Source of the DNA: Vitis vinifera
Lineage: Eukaryota > Streptophyta > Magnoliopsida > Vitales > Vitaceae
DNA length: 64,000 bases
Direction: 5' to 3'
Assembly: GCF_030704535.1 (NCBI RefSeq)
Contig: NC_081815.1
Coordinates: 4,412,501-4,476,500, forward strand
Numbering within the stretch: position 1 is the stretch's first letter; each line of letters opens with the position of its first letter. The position numbers and the translations under genes were made by a program. The notes under the pieces were generated by a model. It was not told the origin of the DNA, made no database searches, and saw only the letters and a list, made by a program, of their open reading frames with translations. Below, one piece after another: positions 44,621 to 57,601 of this stretch.

Positions 44621-47600
44621 AAATCGTATTTTTTTACCCATTGTTGACCTTGACTAATGGACTTTTCATCCTTCTGAATTAATTACGCTCATTTTTAAAA
44701 TTAAAAACAATATTTTTTCCAATATTTTTTATCAAAATTAGAAATATTACCCAACATAACCTTAAAACCTTATCTTTTACAAAGAAAATCCATAAGTATC
44801 CATTTAAATCTCCATGCCTAATTTCTTTTTCTTTTTTTTTAAAGATATTAATAAATTTATGAAAAAAGATTAATATCCAAAATATTTTATCATATGATGG
44901 GCACACATATGATTCATAAGTAGTAACATTAAGGGTAGAAATTTACCATATGGTTTATTACCATATGGTTTAGAAATTTACCATTTAAGAAATAAAAATA
45001 AATTTTTTTCCAACGGAATTTGAAGTAAATATATACATTTTTTAAGGGAGTGGGTGAGGGTTGGAAACGCTCTATTCCGAATACTGAGTCACGCTTAACC
45101 CATTCCCTAATGTTAATTGGTCACTGGCATTTGGATTTATTAGGGCTTGTTGACCCAATTATAAAAAATTAAGATGGAAAGTGATTGGGTTGGCGTAAGA
45201 ATTGGGTTTGCGGCCACCACCTTCACTTGGGTGCAAGCCAATTCAAACTTCTAATTGGATTTCTCAAAGTGGGAGTAGTCAAGAGGGTGAAAATGCACTT
45301 GGCTTTCCATTTTTTTTATTGTTTATATTAAGAAAATATAATATTTGTCTTTAATTTAAATATTAATATTTTTTTCATTATTAATTTGGCTTCGATTATG
45401 ATATTGTTGGAATCTGTGCAACGACTAATGGTAAAAATTGGAGAAAATGAAAAAAAAAGACACGTAGATTTAATGTAGTTTGACAAATTGTCTATATCTA
45501 CGAAACAGGAAAAAAGATTTTCATTATATATCAAATTAGGGTTATAATTATATTAATCATTAGGTAGTTAAATTTTAAAAATACCCCTAATCGTAAACTC
45601 TGAAGTCGTAGGGAAGATTGAAAATGTAGATCTTGAGAGAAATGTGGTGGTATGAGAATATAAATATAGGATTGGGTGATTTGTTTGAACAAAGTGGAAA
45701 AGGTATGAATGGAAGAAATGTTTTGATATTAATATCCATTGGATTCGAAAATTGAAATGCACAAAGTCACGTGATGGGCATAGAAACATTGACATAAGGG
45801 TCAATGTCTTACGTTGGCGGCATAACCATAAGAAAAAGTCGTGGGTGGAAATTGGGACACGTATAGGACCCTGTTTGGTGTATTGACCATGCATTTAGGG
45901 GACCTCTTTGTGCCCTTTGCCTTATGAAGAAGGCCAACCTCATTAAGTCATTGTATATTGATATTCTAACTCGGGATTGGGAAACAAACCTTAAATCCAA
46001 AGTATTGTTACAATATTTTAAATATTTTATCTTAATCAAATAATAAAATAAAAACCCTTGTGACTAGGATTATTTTTTATTTGAAAAAATAAAATTTAAT
46101 TTTTATCATACTAAAAATTAAATTTTGGTAAAAATTAGTGTGACTCTTATTAACACACAAAAAATAAATAATTTGAATTTTTTTAAATAAATTCATAATT
46201 TATCGATAAAAAATAATTTTGTAATTTAAATTAATGATTTTTAGACTTGAATGTTACAAAAATAAATTTTATTAATTTTTAATTTCATTTAATAAGGTTT
46301 TTAAATTTTTAATAATAATTGTGAAAATCGTGTGGATAAGGGTAAAGTGATAATTTTAAAGACCACAAAATAATAAAGTGTGTTGGAGGTGTTTGAAAGC
46401 CCCTGTGGTTGAAATGTTTTTGGGAAAATGCAAGAAAATAAATAAATAATTAAAAAGAAATAAAAAATAAAAAAATAAAAATTAGGTTTAAATTTAATAA
46501 ATTATTTTTATATGTATTTTTAAATTTATTTTACTTATTTCTCTCCATTATAGTAAAATTAAGTAATTTAAAAATATATAAATTTTAAATTAATTCTAAT
46601 TATATTTAATTTTCTTTTATATTTTTTATAGTGAAATCAAATATAAAAAAAAATCATTTTTAGTAACAATTTTTTTTCATTTCTTAATATTTTTCGAGAA
46701 CCAAACATAACCTAAAATAATTTTTATAAGCTTGGAATAGCACGAAGATACGAGTTTGACTAGTTTGCACAAATTCGACTAGCTCAATGATCTAAAATTA
46801 CGAAAATATGATGGTTAGATTATGGTTAGATTTTTCAGAAATATTGAAAAATGTTAGAAAAAATTTTAATAAAAATATTCATAAGATGAAAATTAATTAA
46901 AACTCAAAACTCATAGTGGTACTATAAAATCTTTTAAAAGATGACAAAATAAGTAATAATGTATATTGGATTTCTTTCCAAATTGTGTGTGATAAGATTT
47001 TCAATATTTAATAATAAGACTTGTGAAAATCATATACGTATTTAGTATTAAAATAATAAACCATTTAATTTAAATATATTATATTTGAAAAATAATAACG
47101 TATATGATTACTTTTTTGTTTGGACTTGTTTACGAGTTACTTATAAATTAATATTTATCATATATTTAATTATTTAAAATATATTTATATAAAAAAAACC
47201 ATCGTTAAGTTATGATGACGTTTTTGTATTAAATTTTAAACTGTGACTTATCATATCCACATTGGATAATAAAGTTTATAACACTATATAATATGAACTC
47301 CTCTTGACCTTATAGAGCTTTTTAAACTTAAAAGTAAATAATATCTATATCTAAAAGAAAAATAATTAAAATTATTAAAAATTATATTAAAAATTAGAAT
47401 TTTCGAAAACTTTATTAGAGTGTATTTGAAAGTATTTTTAATCAAAGTATCTTTAGCTCAAATGTTTTTTTAGAAGCATTTTCGGGATAATCATTTATCA
47501 GGTGATTTTGAAAGTAGTTTTTAATTTTTTGTTTAAATTTTGTTAAATTCTTAGAGTTTGTATGATAATACTTTTAGAAATTACTTTTAGCATAAAAACA

Positions 47601-48790
47601 CTTAAAAAAAAATCACCCTATTTGGTAAAATTTGAAAAACGTTTTAAAAAAAGTGAAAAATTGTTCCTGGTTTCTTAAAAACATACGTTATCAATGATTT
47701 TCATACAAACGATTCAATGAGAACACTTCAAATAAAATATACTCTAAAATGCACTCTTAATTTTTTTTAAATGTTTTTAACACCATAATTCAAATATATT
47801 TTTTCATCCATACTAATAATAATAATAATTAAAAAAAAAAGACCACTTTGAGTAAAAACAAAGCTTCCATTTAAATGGACAAATATGGTTTGATTTTCAA
47901 ATAAAGGTAATTAAGATAAAGTCAACTTAGAGTCTGGGGTAGGAATTCTAATAAATGATTTTAATTTTTCTAACATCTAAAATTTTGAATGTTTCAAGTG
48001 TTAAAAGAATGGAAACACTTTGTAGAATTACTAATAATCAGATTCTTAATCCTATTTAAACATGACTTGACATCATCTCTTGATTGTTTACAATATATTT
48101 ATAAAGTTGATATAGTTAAGCCTTAAGCTTCCATTAAGTGCATCATCTGTCAAATCTGGCTTAATTGTTAAAAATTAAGAGTGTATTTGGGAGTGATTTT
48201 AAAAAGCATTTCTAAATTTTTTTAACACTTAAATGATAAGCACTTCCTAGAATCATTATCAAACAGGCTATAAGAGTGCATTAACCCATGATTCTATAAA
48301 TCACTTTTAATCTAAAAAGTGTTTTTTTTATAAGAAAAAATAGGCTTTTGATTAAATTTACAAAACATTTTTAAAAACTTGAAAAATCACTTATAGTGTT
48401 AAAAAATCATTTATAGTGTTTTTCAGAAAACACTTAATAGGTAATTCTTTCAAAAACACTAAAAGTGCATTTGACAAAAAATTTATTCAGTGTTTTTCTT
48501 TAAAAGTAATTTTCAAGAATCATCTATCTTTAAAATTGAGTTTTTTTATATTTTTTAATTTTTTTTAAATACCTAATTGTTTTTAAAAATATTGTTTTAA
48601 ACTAAAAACGTTTCTTATTATTCCCGTGAAACCCTTCGAAAAATTATTTTCTTATTATTAAAGAATTTCAAAGTATATTTGGTTATAACAAAAGTTCGCT
48701 AAATTTTTAAAGCCAAGAGACACCTTAAAAAAATAATGATAAAAAAAAAGAATAAAAAACAAACAAACAAACAAACAAACTTAAAACTTA
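44621..48790. other. AT-rich gene desert, part 1
   Basis: No gene is supported. A MITE-like AT-rich element related to those at 14.9 and 39.6 kb lies at about 46400-46715 and ends cgagaaccaaacataacc. Blocks of gtgtttttnaaaagcac/aagtgcttt sequence recur near 47.4-47.7 kb and 48.2-48.5 kb. A short (AAAC)n run occurs at about 48760-48780. Short open frames have no recognisable domains. Confidence 0.5.
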
Positions 48791-49266
48791 ATTTCTAATT
48801 GGGCGAACTGCGTACGTGGAGTTAATCTTACGCTGGGCGAACTTAGCGGGTTGGACAGGCCCATCCAGAGTTGGGATCTACGTCGGCCGGCCCATAATTG
48901 AATCAGGGCGGCCGCACGCCCCCAAGTGTAAATCCCACAAAAATCCTAGAATTTCAATCATTACCCAAATTTCATATCCTCTCAATCTACATGAGATGTG
49001 CAGTGCCCAACAACATTCATTTTCTACCTACTCAGTCACTGCCACCATTAATAATTTCTCACATCCCGAGTGTCCTTTTTTTTTATAAAAATCCGTACGT
49101 CCGGGCCTACTTCCAACCAAAGAGCGCCACGACTGCCCGAAAATTGTTGGTCCCGGGCGCATCCGAACTTTGTGTCACGCGCCTCATCACCTTCCTGTCT
49201 TGGCTTTTTCACTTTTTGCTTCATGTGTTCTTGATGCAGGTCCCTAAATCAATTAAATTTTCTTAG
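48791..49266 (+). other. GC-richer island in the AT-rich desert
   Basis: The segment has clearly more G and C than its surroundings and contains GGCCCATC and GGCCCATAATT (site II-like), a GCGGCCGC site and several CG-rich hexamers. It could be a relic of a promoter and first exon. A 122-codon frame (48898-49266) has no family I recognise. I cannot name a gene here. Confidence 0.4.
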
Positions 49267-50760
49267 TTTAAAACTTAAAAATAATTGAATATAAAAACTC
49301 AAAAAATATTTTTTTTATAAAAATTATATTTTGATCCATGTAAAATGTTTTTTAAAATATTTAATAAAAAATTTATCATAGTTTTAAAAAATCATGATTT
49401 TGATTTCAATTTCAATATTAAGCTTCGAAAAAAACCATTAAAAAAAATGTATCATGACAAGATCATATGTTATGATTATTATAAGTAGTTTGAAATGAAA
49501 GAAGACAAATTATTAAATTCTTTGAGAAGGCGGCAATATCTTTTAAAGGGTGTCGCATAAATATATCATTTATAAAGTCTGCGAAAAAATAATAAGGGGC
49601 ACTCAATTTATGACACGAGGAAAGTATTAGGAATTGGTGTTAAGCTCTAGTCCTTTTAACTTCTTATTCAAGTTGGAAACAAAAAATATTGTGAAAAAAA
49701 AATGTCAAATGGTCTTATTTTTAATCAATCACAATTATTTAAAATAGTTTGTGCTAAGAAGAATTTATTTTTCAACTTATTTTTTCTTTTTATAACATTT
49801 TTGTTATTTTATGAAGTTTTTCTTTTCAATAATCATTTCCTAAAATTTGTAAGGAATCTTATATTGCCCCTCTTACACCAAACTCTTCAAATTTCATCAT
49901 GCTTATCATTTTTCTTTTTTTAACTTGAGTAATATTTCCATCTTGATTAGCTTTGTAAAAAAGTCCACAACTTGATTTTCAGGAAAAACAAAACTTAAAT
50001 ATGATTTCTTTATATTAGAGCTTAACAACCTAAATTCTACTTGGTTCAAGCCAAAAAGCTCGCAATGCCACATATGTGGTGAAGAAAAATAATAAGATTT
50101 TTTTGGGAATCTATGGTGGTAGCAAAGGGCTTGGGCCGATATAGGGTGTAAAGGCTTGTCTCCACAACATGAACTTTACTTATTTCTCTCCCACATACAT
50201 ACATATGCAATGTTGTATAGGATTTAGGGTTATGATGTTTGTGCATACGACGTTTATCCCCCTTTTTGTACCAATTTTTTATATAATGATTTTTTTTCTC
50301 TTCTCCTTGTGGTTTTTGTCTATTCTCATTTTTTAATATTTAATAAAAATATTACTATATTTCTTAAAATTTATGATTTAGATTTCAACTTCAATATTAA
50401 GCTTCTAACTAAAACTTAAAAAATAAATAATAATAATAATAAAAAATCTTAGATAAGCCCGTATGCCATAATTATGATAAATAGCTTGAAGCGAAAGAAG
50501 ATGAATTATTTGAGAAAACTAAGAAATATATTTGCCTTTGGATTTCAACGTAGCGTTGATTGAAGACTATCACATAAATATATCACTCAATTTGTGACAC
50601 GAGGAAAGTATTAGGAATTAGTGTTAAGCTCTTGTCTTTTTAACTTCTTATTCAAATTAAAATAAAGAATAATATGACAAAATAATCAAATGATTTTATT
50701 TTTAATCAATCAAAATTATTTAAAATTATTTGTCTCAATAAGAATATATTCTTCAACTTC

Positions 50761-50816
<56 letters not shown>

Positions 50817-52300
50817 ATTTTATGGGGTTTCTTTTTCACACACTTTCCTTAATATTATAGAATCATTTCCTAAAATTTGTAGATTCAACATGTATTGTCT
50901 TCTCTCCTAATATAGGTCTCCTCCTATTTTAATTGACTTAAACATTCTTAATAATTTTTTTTATTATAGTGAACTAAAACATCGAAAAAAAATCTTTACA
51001 GTCTCCACACAAAAAGAATTAAATAAAATAAAATAATATTTATTATTATATAAAGTTTATCACGCACTATTTGGATGCATTAAAAGTTGCATAAAACATC
51101 CAACTTATGAAAGTTATTTAGAATATTCCAATGCTAAATATATGCATGTAATGTAATGAATAACTTGACTCATTTATATATTAAAAAAATATATTTTTAA
51201 AATTAAATATTATTAGAAATTATTAATTTTAAATTGTTGTTATTTATTTATAACAAAATAAATCAATTATGCTTTTGTAAGGATGCTAATATTTATATTT
51301 TTTATAATATTTATAAAAATATAATTTATGATTTTATTATAATATTAATATTATATTAAAAACCTATTTATTTATAATTATAAAATTATTTTATTTTGAA
51401 TAGAACTTAAATTAAATTTAGCTTATATTATATAAATTGAATTTACAATATTTTTTATAAAAACAAAATTAAAAAATTTATTTTAAAAAATAACTTATCC
51501 AAACAAGTTTTTGGCTTTCTTTTTTTTTTTAAAAAAAAAAAAAAAAAACTTGCATTGGGGGAATCAAAATATCTTTTATCATATATGAATTGAAATTTCA
51601 CTTACAAGTAAATTTCATTTATATTGGTGTGGACCGTGTTTTTTACATACGTCCCCATTTGTGACACTTGTTTTTTTATTGTGAAAAGACTGATTTTTTG
51701 AAAATTGAAGTTGTTACTTATTTTTTATTCATTTTTAAAATAAAAAACAAAATAATAAATAAAATTACAAGGTGACTCCTTTTTAAGGAAAATACTGGTC
51801 TACAAAAAACCAAGTCCAAGTTTAAAAATAAGGAATCAGGTTGCTTATTGGAAAAATACCGTAGGCTAGCATCCCTTTAAACCCTAAAGAAAATATCTTT
51901 ACTAAGTCAGTAAAGGAAATTGCACCCCTTTAAATTAAAGAAAAGATCTCTACTAAGTGAGTAAAAAAATTGAGACAATTAATTAATTAATTATTTAATT
52001 ATGATATTAAGAACAAAATGATACAAATAAATATATACAATTCAAGATGAAAATCAAATTGCAAGAATATGCAAAATAAGAATAGGAGAAACATGCAAAT
52101 TGATTTATTAAATTAATTGAAAGAAAAGTTTATTATTTCAAAGATTAAACATATTTTCAAGATATTTCAAAAAGGGTTCATTCACATTGAAAAATAAATA
52201 AAAATTGAATTAATTATTTTAATTTATTCATTAACAAAAGGTTTCCACTTATATTCAACTAGTGATTTGATTCAATTTTAATTTGATTCAATTTTTATTT
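49267..52300. other. AT-rich gene desert, part 2, with a diverged duplication
   Basis: Blocks at about 49400-49790 and 50380-50770 are diverged direct copies: both contain gacacgaggaaagtattaggaatt, ttttaacttcttattcaa and ttatttttaatcaatca in the same order. A (TA)24 microsatellite follows the second copy at 50765-50812. There is no gene. Confidence 0.6.
50765..50812. repeat. (TA)24 microsatellite
   Basis: An uninterrupted run of alternating T and A of about 48 bases, bounded by ctttt and tgttatttt. Confidence 0.95.
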
Positions 52301-53760
52301 TAAAGAAAGTTATTTAACTCCTTGATGTTAAAAGAATTTATTGAATGCAATTTTATTAAAAAAAAATTATTTTATTTTATTTAGAAGAAAATGATTTTTA
52401 TTCATTTTTTCTAGGAAAAGAATGAATTTTTACCATTTTATTTATTCAAGTATTTGGATTTAATTTTTATTTAAGAAAAGTGATTTTTATAAATTATTTA
52501 GAAAAATGATATTTTTTTTCTAACTTATCTTAAAAAGATGTTTTTATTAAATTTTATTTTCAAGCAAATTGATTTTTATAACATTTATAAAAAAACAAGA
52601 ATTTTACAAATTTATTTGCAAAAAAAAATATTAAAATTCAATTTAATTTTATTAGTAGAAATGATTTGTAATAAGAAAACGACTTTTATAAAAATATTTA
52701 CGAAAACACTTGAATCCCTTATTTATTTACCAAAAATAATTTATTATTTAATTTTATTAAAAAAATTATCGAAAAGTTTTTCAATTTTATTATGACTTAA
52801 AAAATAATCTTTGACCCTATAAAAAGATATTTCAATTTAAAGATTTCGAATTCATTAAAAAAATATAAAAGATGTTTATCCAATTTTATTAAAAAAATGG
52901 TTTTTCATAATTTTATTTATAAAAGCATTTCAATTTGGTTTTTGATTTAAAAAAATGAACTTTAAATTTTATTTTTAAAAAAATTGCATTTTCACTATTT
53001 TATTCAAAGGGAAAGAATTTTAGCTGACTTTTATTATAAAATGATATTTTACAAATTTCATATATGGAAAGATCTCGATTCAATTTTATTTATAAAAAGT
53101 CCATTTATAATTTTATTTATCAGTAAATTTATTCAAAAAATGATTTTTGCAATTTTACTTTAAATAAAGAATTTTTGTTAACTTTAATTAAAAAATATTT
53201 TTCTAATTTTATTTAAAAGAGGAATTCAACTTTTTTCAAAAATAAACAAATAATAAATATAATAAATAAAAATTTACAAGTTTATCTAAAAAAAAGATCT
53301 TAAATTTTATTAAAAAAATAATTTTTATTTTTATTTTCCTTTTACAACTTTTACTTGGAAAAGAATTTTACCTTAAAAAAAATGATTTTACAAAATTATC
53401 TAAGAAGAATTTTTGTTTAACATTTATTAAAAGAATATCGTTTTACAATTTTACTTGTAAAGAGAAAAAAAAAGAATTTTTACTTTTCTTTAAATAAATA
53501 AATTACAAGTTTATCAAAAAGAATTTTGCTTAAATAAAAACCTTTTACAATTTAATTTATAAATTAATTCTAAACCAAAATGATTTTCTTACAATCATTT
53601 ACAAAAGTCTTTCAATCATTTTTTATTTAAAAAAAAAAAAAAGAAAACAATTTCTATTTGAATTACAAAATATTTTTTTAAAAAGAAGTATTTTAATTTA
53701 TTTTATTTTTGCTTCCCAAATAAAGCTCAAAATAATATCCAAAAAAACTATCAACTCTAC
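52301..53760. repeat. Degenerate AT-rich minisatellite-like array
   Basis: For about 1.4 kb the sequence cycles through variants of ttttattaaaaaaatgatttttataa with irregular spacing of roughly 30-60 bases, interrupted by ttacaatttt-type pieces. No single unit is conserved enough for a clean consensus by eye. It has no coding value. Confidence 0.5.
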
Positions 53761-56150
53761 CACAAATATTCACAGAAACTACAGAGAAAATAGAGTCATG
53801 TTCCTCCTCTTCTTTGCTCCAATCTTCCCCCTTTTATCCCAATCAAGTTCCCCTCAACTTTCTGCTTGGAGCCCATGTCTTGTCTTCAATCACTCCATCT
53901 ACCTCCGACCAATGCACTGTGTTTTTCAACAAACAATCAAGCCATGAAAGAGAACAACAAGGCCACATATCATAGAAAATAATTTATCAAAGCCCAATTT
54001 AATATCCAATAAATATACGAGCCTAAATCAACTACTATGCAAACCCAATATAAAGGTAAGAAAGAAGGTTGAAGCTTTTGAAATGAGGGTGGAAGGATGG
54101 GTGTCCTGGTGGAGAGATGGCGTTGGTGCTGCCGGCGTCAAAGCAACAATAGCCACTTGTGGTGAGCTTCACCGTGGATGTTGATGATGGGATGATGGTG
54201 AGATGTTGATTTTCACTTTTTATTTCTACGTACATATTTATAGAAGAGAAATAATAGAATCCAATTGTTATTTTTAACATCATTTTTACTAATGTAACAT
54301 TTTACATTCCTAAACTATTTTCCCTTATTCCTTCTCCCCTCTTTCTTCCCTAACCTCATGTCCCAATTGCACCCATTTTTTATTTTATTTTATTTTTCTT
54401 TTCTTTTTTTCCCAACCCCACCCCGTATTTAAACATTCTTTTTCTTTTATTTTTATCTTCATTTTCATCTCTACCCACCCAATCCCCCACCCCACATAAA
54501 CTTTGTTTTTTTTTTTCTTTTCATTTCTTTTATTTTTTCACACTCAATTGTTTTTCATATCCTTCTTATATTTTAAAACAAAATAATTTCTTTAAATAAT
54601 AAATTATAAAATGATTTTTTCACCAAAAGTAAATTATGTAAAATGATTTTATTATATTCAATGTTTTAATGTGAAATTCATAACTCAATTTTTCTTACAA
54701 AAAATTAGTAATTTAGTAAATATTATAAACAAATAAAATAATTAGAATTTTATAATTATTATAAGCAAAAATTTATGTCATGAGGAATTTTCTAACTATT
54801 ATAAATGAAAAGTAATTTAGTAACTATTATAAACAATAAAAAAAATTCAATTTTTATAATTATTATAAGCAAAAAATTTAGCCCAACCACCGTCGCCGCC
54901 GTTGCCGCCTCCCAGGACGTCGGAACCCCACCTAGGTTGCCGATTTTATTTTATTTTTGATAAATATATATATTTCTTTATAAAAAAATGAAAGTTATAA
55001 ATCTTACTTAAAAATTGTCATCAGGTGATTGAATTTCATCATTCATTATATTTCGTATGTGATTCGCAACCTTAATCAACTAGAATTTAGGTTTAATATG
55101 TTGAGAAGAGGTTAGAGAGTTCTTTATTAAAAAGGGTATATGTAAAAAAAATATGACAAAAAAGTGTTACGTTTAGTAAAAGGAATGTTGCAAATAACAA
55201 CCCCCTAATAGAATTGTTAGATTGGTTTTGTCGATCATTCTTTTGTACCGATTGGTACTATTTTTTATTTTAAAATTATTTTTAAAAATTATTTAAGTCA
55301 TTGTCAAATTTAATACACTAAGTTTGGCTTAATTTGGAGTCATAAATTATTTTTAAAAATTATTAAACTCATTAACAAATTAACCATATTAAGTGTTGTT
55401 CATTCACCTAACGAGAAAAATCATACCTATTTTGGTCTCTACTATTAGTTGGATCAAATTTTTAATTTCAAATTATTTGTTAAAACTAATAGATTGGTTA
55501 AAACATCTAACATACTAACAGTTATCATGAACCTTATAAAAAAAATTAATACAAATTTTGTAAAAGAAAATTTTTCTTTTTATATGTTGTTTTCAAATTA
55601 AATAAAATGTTATTTTTGTTTTTTTGCATTAAATGGTCAAACTTCAAGGATTTTATGATTAAATTGTATTTCCTTATTTGTATTCATATTTGAAAATTTT
55701 TTTATCCATAAAACTATATCAATGTTCCTCATGAGTTTTGAGCTCTTTCTCTTTTGTTGATTATTTTTTAAGTACTCTAAGTTCAGATAAGAAGTAATGA
55801 TTAGGATGGGAAATTAATCTCTATTAGGATTTTGGGTTTAGAAATTTATTTTGGTATTTTGTTTGAATATTAGAAAATGTTGATTATTTGAATTGTTTGA
55901 GTTTGAAGTTGGTTTGATGTGTTAGTTTTTTTAAAATTGAGTTTTTAAGAAGTATATGATGTTTTTACTTACTTCCAACAAAAATTTGGCAATTTGAGTC
56001 TTTACACTTTAAATATCGAGGGCTCAAGGTATGGAATGACTATCATATCCTTAAAGGGAATGTTGGGGCATCTAGCCTTAAGTATGTTTGAACTTCAAGG
56101 AGTTTGAATGAAAATTATTGTTAAATTATATTTCCAATTATATTCATAAT
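53761..56150. other. AT-rich gene desert, part 3
   Basis: No gene is supported. A short GC-rich block of cgtcgccgccgttgccgcc type at about 54884-54941, and a moderately GC-rich stretch at about 54060-54200, may be scraps of coding sequence, but no product can be named. Confidence 0.45.
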
Positions 56151-57000
56151 TATTGTAACATCCCAAATCGAATAGGGAAAAAAGTTTTTGATACTATATA
56201 TAGACCTTTCTTAACTATGTAAATATGTTTTAAAGTCGTAAAGATCTATTGAGCCTAAAAGGAATAATATTTACATCATTAGCAATAAGTCATTACAAAT
56301 GATATCGGGGTTGATCCTCAACTCAAATGTGGGAATTTGTTTGGTTTTATAACAAATGTTTGTTTGACCCCCACAATTTTGTAGGATGTGACAAATATGT
56401 TATATTAGCATGAGGGTAATTATGATATCTTACATTAGATAGAGGAAAAAGTTCATAACATTATATGTATATGATTTTCTTAATCATGCAAATGTAATTT
56501 AAAGCTGCAAAGGCTTATTGATCCAAAAACATATAATGTTTACATGGTTGAAAGCAAATCATTACAATTAAAGTCATTTTAAGTAGCAAATTGATAATTC
56601 GTTGTACAAGTATTTTGTACCAAGGGTTCAAATCCCTCTGTTTCCCTTTCCATTAATAAATTGATATTTTATTTATCTTTTAAATTTCCTGAACCCTTTT
56701 TCTTTTTGCATAGTTGAAGGTGTGGAATGGATAAAATCAAGTAAGAAAATTTGAAATGTTTATCCATTTAGCTCCATAAATTTGAGGATACAACGAAAAT
56801 ATCTCGTTTACATGAAGTTAATTGTAATATCTCATATTGGATATGAAAAAAAAAAATTGACACTTCACATGCACGTACTTCTTTAATCATATAAACACGT
56901 TTTAAAGTTATGAAGGTTTATTGAGTTAAAAGAAGGTTGAAAATAGGCCACTACAATCGAGTCATTAAGATCAACTTGATTATGAGTTAGAATATATATG
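56151..57000. repeat. Three diverged copies of a repeat of about 140 bp
   Basis: Copies begin near 56155, 56430 and 56822. Each runs from a taacatc/gatatct/taatatctca start through ata-ggaaaaaa, then cttaatcatgtaaa, gttttaaagt-gnaaagg-ttattga and a tacaatn end. They may derive from one transposon family. Confidence 0.55.
56560..56650 (+). pseudogene. trnS-GCU: Relic of a plastid-type tRNA-Ser(GCU) gene
   Basis: The segment keeps the variable-arm and T-arm features of plastid trnS-GCU: gttgtacaag-tattttgtacc (long variable stem) followed by the T-loop gggttcaaatccct and a tttcc 3' end. The anticodon region reads ttgataa where the plastid gene has ttgctaa, and the acceptor 5' end is lost, so it is not functional. 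It is best explained as an old nuclear insertion of plastid DNA. Assignment is from memory of the plastid tRNA sequence. Confidence 0.65.
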
Positions 57001-57601
57001 ATTGTGTGTTATGTATATCAGGAGAGTCACTTTAAATTATTTTTTATCTATTAATTTATTAATTTATGGTAGTAATTAAATCAATGGAATGTTTTGATTT
57101 TTCTTAAATTAATTTTTTATTTTAGGTGTAAATTTAAAAAAGGAAAAAAGGTTATCATTTTTTATACTCTTTTTTTAAAATGGATATTTATATTTATTTT
57201 CTGTTCATTTTATATGGATTATCACCATGGCTATCATTGCTGGCGGCCGTAGGCTGTGGATGATAAAGAGAGTTAATATTTTATAGTTCCACCTAAAAAG
57301 TAAAAATATTAAAAAAAAAAATTAAAAATAAAAAGAATCGTATCCGTATGTACTAGACTTCAACCATCTCAGATGGAAATTAATTCTTTCAACTCAATCT
57401 CAACCTCCGCCTGTCGCGCGTCGGGAAAAGCAAAATTGACAGCCGCAACGCCACCGCCACCGCCACCGCCAGTCAGTCACCCCCACAGCCATCATTGATT
57501 CCGTGAACTGCGGTGGTGTCTCATCGACGCCAGCACCGCCCTTTCTCGCTCGCTCTGCTTCTACTTTCATGCCCACAACAAACCCATCTCAAGTCTCAAC
57601 T
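57001..57601 (+). promoter_or_regulatory. Upstream region and 5' leader of the GLCAT14-like gene
   Basis: The 200 bp before the gene change from AT-rich to GC-rich. A (CGCCAC)n/(CCGCCA)n run lies at about 57448-57472 and probably belongs to the 5' UTR. No TATA box close to a plausible start was identified. Confidence 0.45.

Noticed and set aside
56560-56650. Functional tRNA gene
   Set aside because: The anticodon stem and 5' acceptor end are degraded, and the nuclear A-box is not recognisable. It is a relic.
57503-57568. Longer N-terminus of the GLCAT14-like protein
   Set aside because: The extension would start at GTG, not ATG. The first in-frame ATG is at 57569 and a better-context ATG is at 57602.
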